Translations under genes and position numbers: made by a program | Assembly: GCA_022705325.1 (NCBI GenBank) | Contig: JAKJER010000013.1 | Span: 80,128 to 144,127 of the forward strand | From: Planctomycetota bacterium | GTDB lineage: Bacteria; Planctomycetota; Phycisphaerae; SM23-33 | Direction of reading: 5' to 3' | DNA: 64,000 nt | Notes under the pieces: model-generated | What the model was told of the DNA's origin: nothing | Seen by the model: only the letters and a program-made list of their open reading frames with translations | Database searches by the model: none | Shown: positions 46,645 through 55,124 of the stretch, in pieces | Layout of the letters: the number at the start of each line of letters is the position of its first letter | How positions within the stretch are numbered: the stretch's first letter is position 1

Positions 46645-49116
46645 ATGTCCAATCTCCGCCATATTCAGATTGAGCAGCAACCATCCACCGGAGTTTACAC
46701 CTATCCACGGAAAGTGATTTCTGCCCAGTTCAAATGCCCGCCGCGCGATCGCGCAATTCATGCTCATAATCTGAAGCAACAGATTCAGCAACTGACAGCG
46801 GCGGCGGTAGATTTGCATCCGGAACAACCGGCAGATTCTTATGGCCTGCCGGTAGAGTTCCATAGCGATCCCAACTATCTACTCAAGGTCGATAGCCTTG
46901 AGTACCTCAGAAGCGGTATTGAGTTGGCCAATGTCCGGGAAAACAACGGCACATGGTTCGCCACAGTGTATATTCCGCCAGGAAAGATGTCGTTTTTCCT
47001 GAGAAGAATCGACAAGTACGCCCTCGAAAACGACAAGAGATCCGGTGAAGCGAAGAACAAGGATTTGGTGGAGAGTATTGCTGGAATAAGGCTGGCTGCG
47101 ACAAGGTCGTTCTGGACCGACGAAACGACCTTGTTCCCTCAAAACGGCCAAGCGATCTGGTGGGAGGTGTGGCTTCGGTGTCCTCGTGGGGCGCGTGGCG
47201 ATCCGATTATCGAGGCGTTCAAACAGGAAGCCGCGCAGGCGATTACATTGGACGACCGCGTGGTCAGGTTCGAGGAGCGAGCGGTCCTCTTGGCTTGGTG
47301 TATGCCACAAGACTGGGCCGATAATCCGAATCTGATGGACCGTCTGGCCGAGTTGCGCAAGGCGAAGGAACCTGCCGGCCCTTATGTAGCGATGACACCA
47401 GCAGATCAGGCTGCTTTCGTCCAAGAACTTCTCTCGCGCGTTACGCCTCCGCCAGGCGAAGCGCCAGCGGTCTGCGTCTTGGACACTGGCGTGGATTGGG
47501 GCCATCCACTGTTGGCTGCCGGCATGCAGCAGGCGTCTGCGTTCGCGGTTAATCCCAACTGGCTGCCCAATGATCACAACGGCCACGGCACCGAAGTAGC
47601 GGGGCTTTGTCTCTATGGCTGCCTGACGAACCTATTCCCCACCACCGCCCGTGTCGCTTTGGCACATTGCATTGAGTCTGTCAAGATTCTCCCGTCGCAA
47701 GGTCTAAACGATCCCAAGAATTATGGGGCCATCACACAAGAGGCCATTGCACGGGTAGAGACAGCCTTTCCTACTCGGGACCGATCTGTATGTCTGGCAG
47801 TAACGGCGGATGGTCGAGATCAGGGTTTCCCGACGCTGTGGTCGGCGGCGATTGACCAGTATTGCTCAGGCGAACTTGACGACAAAAGAAGACTGATGTT
47901 TGTTTCCGCGGGAAACGTGCGGGACCTAATGGAGGCTGATTCGGGCTACCGATACCCGCATACGAATTACGCCGAAGGAATCCAAGACCCTGCGCAGTCG
48001 TGGAATGCCGTCACCGTAGGTGCTTGCACAGACTTGGTGCGCATCCACGCGGCAGACCGTCAGGGATGGAATCCCATTGCCCTTAAAGGTCGCCTTTGCC
48101 CAGCGAGCACGACCTCGATGCTCTGGGGCCATGAGTGGCCCATCAAGCCCGATATTGTAATGGAGGGGGGGAACTACGCTATTGACGGGTTAGGTCGAAT
48201 CGATGCCGCAGATGATCTATCGCTTCTGACCACGGCTAGGCCAATTGCTGGCCGTCTGCTGACAACTTTCGGCGATACAAGCGCCGCCACGGCACTCGCG
48301 GCCCGCATGGGCGCTATCATCCAGAGCAGGTATCCGGGCTTCTGGCCTGAGACTGTCCGTGGTTTGATGGTGCATTCGGCTGAGTGGACCCCAGAGATGC
48401 TGGCCGAGTTTCCATACGCCCAAAGGAGAGATCGTCTCAGGTGCTACGGCTGGGGGATTCCGCAGTTGGAGAGAGCAATTTGGAGTGCCGAAAACGCCGT
48501 AACGTTAATCTACGAGGGACAACTCCAACCCTACGACAAGACGGACGGGAAGGTCAAGACGAAGGACATGCACGTTCACGCACTTCCCTGGCCAGCAGAT
48601 GTGCTCCAACAGTTTCCGGCCGAATCAGTTCGAATGCGCGTAACGCTGTCCTATTTCATCGAGCCAAGCCCCGGGCGGCAAGGCTGGACGCGGAAGCACC
48701 GGTATGCGTCGTACGGCCTGCGATTTGATGTCAAACGCCCTACCGAGTCTCTTGATGACTTCCGCAATCGGCTAAGCAGCGAAGTGCAGGCGGAAGATGA
48801 AGAGAACGAGCAAGCGGAAGAATCGGTCCCGGCACCACAGGCGGGCAATCAGCCTTGGGCGCTTGGCCAGAAGCTTCGCGCACGTGGCTCCATCCATTCG
48901 GACTGGTGGGTAGGATCGGCCAGCGAGTTGGCGGCATGTGGCTGCATTGGTGTCTTTCCCGTCACCGGTTGGTGGCGAGAGCGCCATCACTTGGAGCGGT
49001 GGAACCGTGAGGCACGGTACAGTCTGATTGTCACGTTGGAAACGCCAAGGACTGACATTGACTTATACACGTCCGTTGCGACACAGGTGGGTATTACGCC
49101 TCAGATTGAGATTTAG
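46645..49116 (+). CDS. Subtilisin-like S8 family serine protease (partner of the AAA+ ATPase)
   Basis: 823 residues from ATG 46645; a GTG at 46624, directly after the ATPase stop, is an alternative. No signal peptide, so probably cytoplasmic. The ~270-residue N-terminal region contains PRDRAIHAHNLKQQIQQL, a motif I associate with S8 proteases encoded next to AAA ATPases. The catalytic triad is complete: Asp280 in VCVLDTGVDW, His314 in HNGHGTEVAG, Ser546 in GDTSAATA, with the oxyanion Asn424 in SAGN. A ~250-residue C-terminal beta-rich domain (MRVTLSYFIEPSPG, then an acidic EDEENEQAEE linker) follows. The ATPase may unfold or load targets; the target is unknown. It is followed by a strong hairpin terminator. 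Confidence 0.9.
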   Translation: MSNLRHIQIEQQPSTGVYTYPRKVISAQFKCPPRDRAIHAHNLKQQIQQLTAAAVDLHPEQPADSYGLPVEFHSDPNYLLKVDSLEYLRSGIELANVRENNGTWFATVYIPPGKMSFFLRRIDKYALENDKRSGEAKNKDLVESIAGIRLAATRSFWTDETTLFPQNGQAIWWEVWLRCPRGARGDPIIEAFKQEAAQAITLDDRVVRFEERAVLLAWCMPQDWADNPNLMDRLAELRKAKEPAGPYVAMTPADQAAFVQELLSRVTPPPGEAPAVCVLDTGVDWGHPLLAAGMQQASAFAVNPNWLPNDHNGHGTEVAGLCLYGCLTNLFPTTARVALAHCIESVKILPSQGLNDPKNYGAITQEAIARVETAFPTRDRSVCLAVTADGRDQGFPTLWSAAIDQYCSGELDDKRRLMFVSAGNVRDLMEADSGYRYPHTNYAEGIQDPAQSWNAVTVGACTDLVRIHAADRQGWNPIALKGRLCPASTTSMLWGHEWPIKPDIVMEGGNYAIDGLGRIDAADDLSLLTTARPIAGRLLTTFGDTSAATALAARMGAIIQSRYPGFWPETVRGLMVHSAEWTPEMLAEFPYAQRRDRLRCYGWGIPQLERAIWSAENAVTLIYEGQLQPYDKTDGKVKTKDMHVHALPWPADVLQQFPAESVRMRVTLSYFIEPSPGRQGWTRKHRYASYGLRFDVKRPTESLDDFRNRLSSEVQAEDEENEQAEESVPAPQAGNQPWALGQKLRARGSIHSDWWVGSASELAACGCIGVFPVTGWWRERHHLERWNREARYSLIVTLETPRTDIDLYTSVATQVGITPQIEI

Positions 49117-49292
49117 AGCACTATCCGATTCAGTTTATCGGAGAGTCTACGGCAGCAGGTTCTACCGGTGTGACAATCTGCCGGTCTTCTTGCCAACCCC
49201 CTTGATCGAGTCTGATTCGTTGGTAGAACTGGTATAGACAACCATAACGCTCGACGCGCCGAGTGATCCCCGCTGCGTATGCCAAAAGAAAC

Positions 49293-49333
49293 AAGGCCGT
49301 TCGGGGCCGAACACCCGCGCGGCCTTCTCTTTT
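49293..49333 (+). terminator. Terminator between the S8 gene and the prohead-protease fragment
   Basis: AAGGCCG pairs with CGGCCTT around a GC-rich loop, followed by CTCTTTT. It ends the ATPase/protease unit or belongs to the prophage gene that follows. Confidence 0.65.
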
Positions 49334-49365
49334 GGCCCGCCCGGCGGGGTGGCAAGGAGTCATGG

Positions 49366-49592
49366 ATGACCGAGCCGAAGAACCTCTCCCTGACGAGCGT
49401 GCTGGAGATCCAGGCTGGGGCGGACGGCGGCGATGGACAGCCGGCGTTGCCCCGCTTCACCATGGTCGCCCACACCGGCGGCGTGATGCGCGTGGGCGGC
49501 TGGCGGCATCCGGTGGTGGTGAACCTGGCTTGGCTGGCGATCCCGTCGCAGTCGCGTCCCATCCGCTTCGGTCATGACGCCAACAGCGGGGT
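49366..49592 (+). pseudogene. Phage prohead-protease/scaffold fragment (3' truncated)
   Basis: Starts ATG 49366 with AAGGAG 6 nt upstream. About 75 residues: MTEPKNLSLTSVLEIQAGAD, FTMVAHTGGVMRVGGWRHPV and AIPSQSRPIRFGHDA. This looks like the N-terminus of Mu-like head-maturation protease proteins encoded by planctomycete prophages. Homology stops exactly where the right-hand esterase repeat begins (49593). With the terminase relic it shows that the island was once a prophage in plus orientation. Confidence 0.65.
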
Positions 49593-49735
49593 CCCCCGGG
49601 AGCAGATGCTGCCAGACCGACAACGAACACAACTGACAACGAACAACCGGGTTGCTACTGTCGCATCCCGACCGGCAGGTACGGCATCCAGAACTGGTAG
49701 GCGGTCTCGGGCCGACGGAGGTGCCCGCCCTGGAG
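49593..49735. repeat. Right direct repeat: 3' end of the intact esterase gene (att-like)
   Basis: Counterpart of 44603-44728. It includes the esterase stop (49655-49657) and last codons. The island lies between the two copies. Confidence 0.85.
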
Positions 49736-50446
49736 CTTCTTGGCCTTGGTCTCGAAGCAGCGGTGCGTCCGCAGCCACCCGAACGCCTGCCACGACTGGT
49801 CGTCGATCGCCTTCAGGTCGTCCTTGCCCCAGAAGATCATGATCGGCGTCTTGCGGAGCGCCTCGGTCACCTTGACCGGTTCCATCAGGCTCAGGTGGCT
49901 GTTGCACGCCCGGGCGATGAGCATGTTGAACTTCTCCGGGTGCCGCAGGCCCGTGTAGTACAGCGGGTAGCCCCCCGCCGAGAAGCCCGTCAGCAGGACG
50001 GCCGGGCGACGCCCCGTCTTCGCGTCGCCCCCGTCCACGCGGTACTTGGCCCGCACGTCGTCCACGACCGCCAATATCGCCCGGTCGTCGTCGGCCAGGT
50101 CCTTCATCCACTGCGACCGCAGGAGGCTCGTCACCGGCAGGACCCCCTGCACGCTGCCCAGCCGCGGGGCCGCCACCAGGAACCCGTGCGTCTCGGCTAC
50201 GTGCTTCCACTCCATCACCTGGGCCCAGGCGCCGTCCCACCCGTACGTGCCGTGCAGCGTGACCACCAGCGGCCAGTCGCGGTCGGCTGAGTAGTAGCTC
50301 GGCACGTACAGGTAGTACGTGGTGTCGGTAAGGGGCTCGGTCTTCTTGAGATAGCTGACCGGCGTGCCCGGGTGCGGCGGGAGCGGACAACCCGCCAGCA
50401 GGGCTGTGCACGCGAGCAGGAGGATGTACAGCGGGCGTTGGGCCAT
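49655..50446 (-). CDS. Lipoprotein alpha/beta-hydrolase (PHB-depolymerase/feruloyl-esterase-like)
   Basis: 263 residues from ATG 50446. The leader ILLLACTALLAGC is a lipoprotein signal with the lipid-bearing Cys about residue 20. The core TYYLYVPSYYSADRDWPLVVTLHGTYGW carries the oxyanion HG. The nucleophile elbow is GFSAGG (Ser), an acidic residue is in IMIFWGKDDLKA, and a His follows near the end (GGHLRRPETAYQFW). This is the catalytic order of the PHB-depolymerase/acetyl-xylan/feruloyl esterase group. The substrate is unknown; a polysaccharide ester is plausible given the neighbours. The 3' end is duplicated at 44648. A TATAAT box 6 nt before the ATG suggests a leaderless mRNA. Confidence 0.85.
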   Translation of the reverse strand: MAQRPLYILLLACTALLAGCPLPPHPGTPVSYLKKTEPLTDTTYYLYVPSYYSADRDWPLVVTLHGTYGWDGAWAQVMEWKHVAETHGFLVAAPRLGSVQGVLPVTSLLRSQWMKDLADDDRAILAVVDDVRAKYRVDGGDAKTGRRPAVLLTGFSAGGYPLYYTGLRHPEKFNMLIARACNSHLSLMEPVKVTEALRKTPIMIFWGKDDLKAIDDQSWQAFGWLRTHRCFETKAKKLQGGHLRRPETAYQFWMPYLPVGMRQ

Positions 50447-50452
50447 GAGGCG

Positions 50453-50458
50453 ATTATA
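50453..50458 (-). promoter_or_regulatory. -10 box 6 nt before the esterase start (leaderless mRNA)
   Basis: TATAAT on the minus strand with TTGGTG 18 nt further upstream as a -35 candidate. Transcription should start at about the ATG. Confidence 0.6.
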
Positions 50459-50486
50459 CCGGCCCGCCGGCCTGCCCACCAACGGC

Positions 50487-50534
50487 AAAGCCCACGGGAG
50501 CTTCCTGCCTCCGGCAGGCAGGCCCGTGGGCTTT
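50487..50534 (-). terminator. Terminator hairpin with a 19-bp unit in its loop
   Basis: AAAGCCCACGGG pairs perfectly with CCCGTGGGCTTT. It lies about 55 bp past the stop of the Gfo/Idh gene and between two minus-strand genes. The loop is AGCTT plus the complete 19-bp unit at 50504-50522. Confidence 0.7.
50504..50522. repeat. 19-bp hairpin unit in the terminator loop
   Basis: CCTGCCTCCGGCAGGCAGG (loop TCC). Confidence 0.85.
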
Positions 50535-50587
50535 CTGCTTTCTCCGTGATCTCTGTGTCCTCTGTGGTTGTCTGCTGTCTTTGACCG

Positions 50588-51940
50588 CTACAGCTCCCAC
50601 CCCTTGCGGCGCGGGCGGCGGATCCATTCGTCGGCAGCCGGCAGGTTCGGCGACTTCATGTTCACCGGGTCCCACTCGATCCGCGCGTCCAGGCGCTTGG
50701 CCACGTTGCCCAGCAGGCACACTTCGGTCAGAGGCCCGGAGTAGGCGAAGTCCGCCCCGGCCGCCGGCCCGCCCTTGCACGCGGCCACCCAGTTCATCTC
50801 GTGGCTGCCCTTGATCCGCTCCAGCGTCTTGGGCGGCAGCTTGGCCTCTTTCATCAATTGCTCGGGGATCAGCCGCGGGCTCTCGCCGTACACCCCGGCG
50901 GCGAGCATGCCCTTGCTGCCCTTGAACAGGGCCCCGCCCTCGCGATTGCCCATCTGCCGCCCGTCTTCGAGCTGCTCGGGACGCGGCGGGCGGGTGCCCT
51001 CGTACCACGTCAGCTTCAGCGGGGGCAGGCCCTCGCGGGCCGGGAAGCGGAACGTCACGATCGCCGACAGCGGGTGCACGTCCGGCGTGTTCCCGCACGA
51101 GGTCGCCTCGACGCTCGTCGGCGGGCACAGCTTCAGCGCCGCGAACACCGCGTCCAGCGTGTGCGCGCCGCGGTCGCCCATCATCCCGCAGCCGAAGTCC
51201 CACCAGCACCGCCACGTGGCCGGGTGATACGCCCGGTGAAACTCCCGCATGGGCGCCGGGCCGATCCACAGGTCCCAGTCCATCCCGTCGGGCGTCGGCA
51301 TCTTCTCCTTGGGGCGCTCGCCCCATCTCGAACTCCATCCCGCGTGGCCCCACGGGTAGTACGTCAGGCTGCACCACGCGTCCACCTCGCGGACCTCGCC
51401 GATCACGCCGCCCTCGATCCACTCGCGGATCAGGCGGTGCCCCTCCATGCTGTGACCCTGGATGCCCATCTGCGTGGCCACCTTGTACTTGGCCGCCGCC
51501 TGGGCCAGCATCCGCGACTCCCACACGTCGTGCGTGAGCGGCTTCTGCGTGTAGACATGCTTGCCCGCCTGCATCGCCGCCATCGAGATCGTCGCGTGCG
51601 TGTGGTCCGGCGTGGCGATGATCACCGCGTCGATGTCCTTCTGGCCCTCCAGCATCTTGCGGTAGTCCGTCCAGAACTTGGCCGCCGGGTACCTCTTCAC
51701 CGTCCGGGCCGCGTTGCCGGGGTCCACGTCGCACAGGGCCACGATGTTCTCGCTGCCGGCCACCGCGTTCAGGTTGCCCGCCCCCATGCCCCCCACGCCG
51801 ATGCCCGCGATGTTGAGCTTCTCGCTGGGCGCCTTGTACTTGGGCAGCCCCAGCACGTGGGCCGGCACGATCGTGAATGCCGCCACCGCTCCGCTCCCCG
51901 CCGCCAACACGCTCCGCCTGGTCATCCGATTGCCGTTCAT
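50588..51940 (-). CDS. Tat-exported Gfo/Idh/MocA family oxidoreductase
   Basis: 450 residues. Twin-arginine leader MTRRSVLAAGSGAVAAFTIV. NAD(P)-binding Rossmann half: NIAGIGVGGMGAGNL, ALCDVDP, DAVIIATPDHTHATISMAA and GKHVYTQKPLTHDV (EKP-type Lys). The C-terminal half has WSSRWGERPKEKMPTPDGMDWDLW-like text (visible as PDGMDWDLWIGPAP) and WWDFGCGMMGDRGAHTLD, where the Gly-Asp-x2-x-H element is the catalytic region. Such exported members are expanded in planctomycetes and are thought to act on sugars or glycosides with a tightly bound cofactor. The substrate is unknown. It is followed by a terminator at 50487. Confidence 0.92.
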   Translation of the reverse strand: MNGNRMTRRSVLAAGSGAVAAFTIVPAHVLGLPKYKAPSEKLNIAGIGVGGMGAGNLNAVAGSENIVALCDVDPGNAARTVKRYPAAKFWTDYRKMLEGQKDIDAVIIATPDHTHATISMAAMQAGKHVYTQKPLTHDVWESRMLAQAAAKYKVATQMGIQGHSMEGHRLIREWIEGGVIGEVREVDAWCSLTYYPWGHAGWSSRWGERPKEKMPTPDGMDWDLWIGPAPMREFHRAYHPATWRCWWDFGCGMMGDRGAHTLDAVFAALKLCPPTSVEATSCGNTPDVHPLSAIVTFRFPAREGLPPLKLTWYEGTRPPRPEQLEDGRQMGNREGGALFKGSKGMLAAGVYGESPRLIPEQLMKEAKLPPKTLERIKGSHEMNWVAACKGGPAAGADFAYSGPLTEVCLLGNVAKRLDARIEWDPVNMKSPNLPAADEWIRRPRRKGWEL

Positions 51941-52077
51941 GATGGGCCCTTTCTGCTCACAGACTACACGGATTAACGGCGGATTCCACAGATTACTTCA
52001 AGGCGCCGGCTGACTCATCCCCAGTTTGTCGCCGCCTTTCTCGTGGCTGCCGCCCGGCCAGGCTGTACCTCCGGCAG

Positions 52078-52097
52078 CCTGCCTGCCGGCAGGCAGG
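52078..52097. repeat. 20-bp palindrome variant, second copy
   Basis: CCTGCCTGCCGGCAGGCAGG, identical to 13988-14007. Confidence 0.8.
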
Positions 52098-52126
52098 GCC
52101 GAAGGCCCGTAAGAAAGTAGCCCAGG

Positions 52127-52145
52127 CCTGCCTACGGCAGGCAGG
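52127..52145. repeat. 19-bp hairpin unit interrupting a stem
   Basis: CCTGCCTACGGCAGGCAGG (loop TAC). Flanks are CCCAGG and CC; deleting the unit recreates CCCAGGCC, which pairs with GGCCTGGG a few bases on. Confidence 0.82.
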
Positions 52146-52525
52146 CCGTAGCGCAGCGAAGGCCTGGGTGCCAGGTCCCCCACCCGCGCAGCCCCAACGG
52201 GGCGGGGTAAGCCGTGGAACACCGACACGGCAACGATGATCACGCGCGAACCGTTACATCGCCCTTGCAGGGCTCGGGGATCGCGCCACCGCCACCCTGG
52301 CCTGCGCTGCGCTTCGGCCAGGGCTATCCTACGCCGGCCCGTTGGGCCTGTACGGCGGAGGGAATGAAGATGTGGGGCATTGAGAATATGCGGACCCACA
52401 GAACATGTCGGGCGGGACCGCCCTGCGCAGGTAGCGCCTCTTGAAACTGGAGATGAGTCAAGACGCCGGGGCTTGATCCGTCCGCGGCGCAAGCGTAGCC
52501 TGTGGGTCGTGAAGGAGCACGGAGT

Positions 52526-53668
52526 ATGCGCACGGCAACATTCTCGGCGTTCGCGCTGACGGTTCTCGGATGGGGTCTGTCTTGTGCCTGCGGCCAGGAG
52601 GCGGCGCAGAAGCCGGCGGAGGCGCCCGCGGACGGCCGGCCGGTCGTCCGCGTGGCGACCGCCCAGGAGCTGCTCAAGGCGATCGGCCCGCGGCGGGTGA
52701 TCGAGCTGGCGGCCGGCCGCTACGACCTCACGCCCCTGCAGCGGACGCTCCTGCCGCACGTGCGATGGGAGGAGGCCCACGACGGCCAGTACGCCCTGAT
52801 CGTGCGGAAGCTGGAGGGGCTGACGCTTCGCGGCCCGGCGGCCACCGCATCCGCCATTGGCGTACCCGCTCCAACCGCCGAGATCGTCGTCCAGACGCCG
52901 TACACGTTCGTGCTGAGCTTCGAGCAGTGCTCGGAGGTGACGCTGGAGCAGTTGAAGCTGGGCCACGCCCGCAGCGGCTACTGCATCGGCGGGGTGGTCG
53001 CCGCCAGGGACTGCACGAGCCTGCGCCTGGCCGACTGCGTCCTGTACGGATGCGGCACCGAGGGCCTGCAATTGGAGCGGGTCAAGCACCTGGAGATGGT
53101 TCGCTCCGTCATCGAGGACTGCACCTACGGCATCCTGAGCGCCAGCGAGTGCGAGCGGCTGGTGATGGTGGACTGCGTCTTTCGTCGCAACGTGCAGTTC
53201 CACGGCCTGGACCTGACCGACTGCACGCACGTTTCTCTGGTCAATTGCCGTATCCACGACAACGTGCTGGGCGGGCTGAAGTCGCCGCTGTTCAAGACCA
53301 ACCTGACCGACCCGACCCACCGGATGACCATGCAGGGCGGCGAGATCCGCGACAACGCCGCCCACGCCCTGACCAACGAGCCGACCATGCTCGTGCTCAA
53401 GGACGTGAAGGTGACGGGCAACTCCTGGCAGGTCCCGCCCGAGGTGGCCGCCCGCCGCGGCAAAAAGACCCCGCGCGACGAAGGCGGCTGGATCTACCAC
53501 GCCGACCTGGGCGACAGCCAGTTCCACTGGGTGGCCCGGAAGGTGTACGGCCATGAGCGATTGGACGAGGCGACCAAACTGCTGATCGACGCCAATTCGA
53601 CCCTCCGCGAGCCCATCCGCCCGGACACCAAGATCATCTGCCCGCCCCTGCCGGAGGCGAAAGGCTGA
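52526..53668 (+). CDS. Secreted right-handed parallel beta-helix protein
   Basis: 380 residues from ATG 52526 (GGAG upstream, with a second AAGGAG further up). Signal peptide with ALTVLGWGLSCACGQ, possibly a lipobox. From residue ~85 to 320 it shows successive short-strand coils of the pectate-lyase/Pbl type: LTLRGPAATASAIG, VTLEQLKLGHARSGYCIGG, LRLADCVLYGCGTEG, LEMVRSVIEDCTYGIL, LVMVDCVFRRNVQFHG and VSLVNCRIHDNVLGGL. Such folds bind or cut polysaccharides. No catalytic set can be assigned by eye. It belongs to the run of secreted proteins preceding the pectate lyase. Confidence 0.82.
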   Translation: MRTATFSAFALTVLGWGLSCACGQEAAQKPAEAPADGRPVVRVATAQELLKAIGPRRVIELAAGRYDLTPLQRTLLPHVRWEEAHDGQYALIVRKLEGLTLRGPAATASAIGVPAPTAEIVVQTPYTFVLSFEQCSEVTLEQLKLGHARSGYCIGGVVAARDCTSLRLADCVLYGCGTEGLQLERVKHLEMVRSVIEDCTYGILSASECERLVMVDCVFRRNVQFHGLDLTDCTHVSLVNCRIHDNVLGGLKSPLFKTNLTDPTHRMTMQGGEIRDNAAHALTNEPTMLVLKDVKVTGNSWQVPPEVAARRGKKTPRDEGGWIYHADLGDSQFHWVARKVYGHERLDEATKLLIDANSTLREPIRPDTKIICPPLPEAKG

Positions 53669-53795
53669 CGCGGGCACCTGCCGGCCGGAGGCAGGGCAGG
53701 TTCAGAACCCGGCGGCGCGGTCGATTCCATTGACAGGCCGGGGCGGCAGCCGCCATGATGGGAGGACACGGGACACGTTGTAAGGAGCGGCTGCG

Positions 53796-55124
53796 ATGAA
53801 GCGATCCTGGACATCCTGTACGGTGGCCCTGGCGATACTGGCGGGCGTGGCGGCGGGGGGCGAGTCGGGGCGGCTGGCCGCCTCGAAGGAGCCCGGCTGG
53901 CCGCAGTGGCGCGGGGCTCGGCGCGACGGCATCTGCGACGAGAAGGGCCTGCTGCGGGCCTGGCCCGAGGGCGGGCCCAGGCTGCTGTGGAGCGCGGGCG
54001 GCCTGGGGCGCGGGTGGTCGTCGCCCATCGTCGTCAACGATACCCTCTACGTCACCGGCGACGTGGGCGAGGAACTGCACATCTTCGCCCTGGACCTCGC
54101 GGGCAAGGTCAAATGGCAGGCGGTCAACGGGCGGTCGTGGAAACGCTCCTACCCGGGCGCCCGCGGGTCGTGCACGTACAGCGAGGGGCGGATCTACCAC
54201 ATCAACGCACACAATCGCATCGTCTGCCTGGACGCGGGCAGCGGCAAGGAATTGTGGGCGGTCGACCTGATGGAGCGATTCGAGGGGCGGAACATCACCT
54301 GGGCGATCGCGCACCACCCGCTGGTGGACGGCTCGCGGGTGATCGTCACGCCGGGCGGCAAGAAGGCGATGCTCGCCGCCCTGGATAAGACCACCGGACA
54401 GACCGTCTGGGCCAGCGAGCCGCTTCTGTTCGAGCGGACCGAGAAGTTCGGGGGCCAGGCCCTGGACAAGCCGCTCCGCGAGGCCGACGGCCCGAGCTAC
54501 GCCTCGCCGATCCTCTTCGAGCTGGGCGGGCGCCGCCACCTTGTCAACTGCTCCACGCGTCACGTCTTCGGCGCCGACGCCGACACGGGCAAGCTGCTCT
54601 GGCATCTGCCCATGCCCACCCGCTGGGAGGTGGTCTCCAACACGCCCGTGCTCTACAAGGACGGCATCTTCGTCACCGCGCCGCACGGGCAGGACGGAAT
54701 GCTCATCCGCCTGAAGGTCCAGGCCGACCGGGTGGGCACGGAAGTCCCCTGGCGGACCGACATGGACGCCTGCCACGGCGGCATCGTCGCCGTCGGCGAC
54801 GTGCTGTTCGGCTCGTGGTACGGCGGGCAGGGGGCCTTCGGCTGCCTGGACGCGACCACCGGCAAGACCCTCCACCAGACCAAGGAACTCTCGATGGGTT
54901 CGATGATCTGGGCCGACGGGCGCCTCTACTACCTCGCCCAGCGGGGCGAGATGGCCCTGATCGACACCGAGTCGAAGGACTTTCGCATCGTCAGCCGGTT
55001 CCCCTTTCCCGGCGGCGACGACCGCAAGCGCAACGACGTCTGGGCCCACCCGGTGATCCTCGACGGGCGGCTGTACCTGCGCCATCACGAGAAACTCGCG
55101 TGCTATGAAATCAAGGCCAGGTAA
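53796..55124 (+). CDS. Secreted PQQ-like beta-propeller protein (BamB-like)
   Basis: 442 residues, AAGGAG upstream, signal peptide TVALAILAGVAAGG. An eight-bladed propeller with repeated trp-docking-like phrases: WPQWRGARRDGICDEKGLL, DLAGKVKWQAVNGRSW, CLDAGSGKELWAVDLM, ALDKTTGQTVWASE, DADTGKLLWHLPM and CLDATTGKTLHQT. No lipobox, so probably soluble in the periplasm. PQQ-dependent enzymes also need catalytic Glu/Asp residues, which I cannot place; a scaffold or binding role is as likely. Its 3' end abuts a large inverted repeat. Confidence 0.88.
   Translation: MKRSWTSCTVALAILAGVAAGGESGRLAASKEPGWPQWRGARRDGICDEKGLLRAWPEGGPRLLWSAGGLGRGWSSPIVVNDTLYVTGDVGEELHIFALDLAGKVKWQAVNGRSWKRSYPGARGSCTYSEGRIYHINAHNRIVCLDAGSGKELWAVDLMERFEGRNITWAIAHHPLVDGSRVIVTPGGKKAMLAALDKTTGQTVWASEPLLFERTEKFGGQALDKPLREADGPSYASPILFELGGRRHLVNCSTRHVFGADADTGKLLWHLPMPTRWEVVSNTPVLYKDGIFVTAPHGQDGMLIRLKVQADRVGTEVPWRTDMDACHGGIVAVGDVLFGSWYGGQGAFGCLDATTGKTLHQTKELSMGSMIWADGRLYYLAQRGEMALIDTESKDFRIVSRFPFPGGDDRKRNDVWAHPVILDGRLYLRHHEKLACYEIKAR

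Larger units (their letters stand above)
51941..52525. other. Repeat-rich spacer
   Basis: Two hairpin units (52078-52097, 52127-52145), several hairpins of the GGGCC-GAA-GGCCC and CCCAGGCC...GGCCTGGG kind, and GC-rich text with CCAACGGGG-type phrases resembling dispersed planctomycete intergenic repeats. No gene with family character is visible. Confidence 0.55.

Noticed and set aside
48384..48728. Plus-strand 114-residue frame within the S8 gene
   Set aside because: Out-of-frame shadow inside a gene with a full catalytic triad and no independent start signal.
53680..53704. A further copy of the 19-bp unit after the beta-helix gene
   Set aside because: The sequence there (CCTGCCGGCCGGAGGCAGGG) keeps part of the stem but not the 19-bp structure, so it was not counted.
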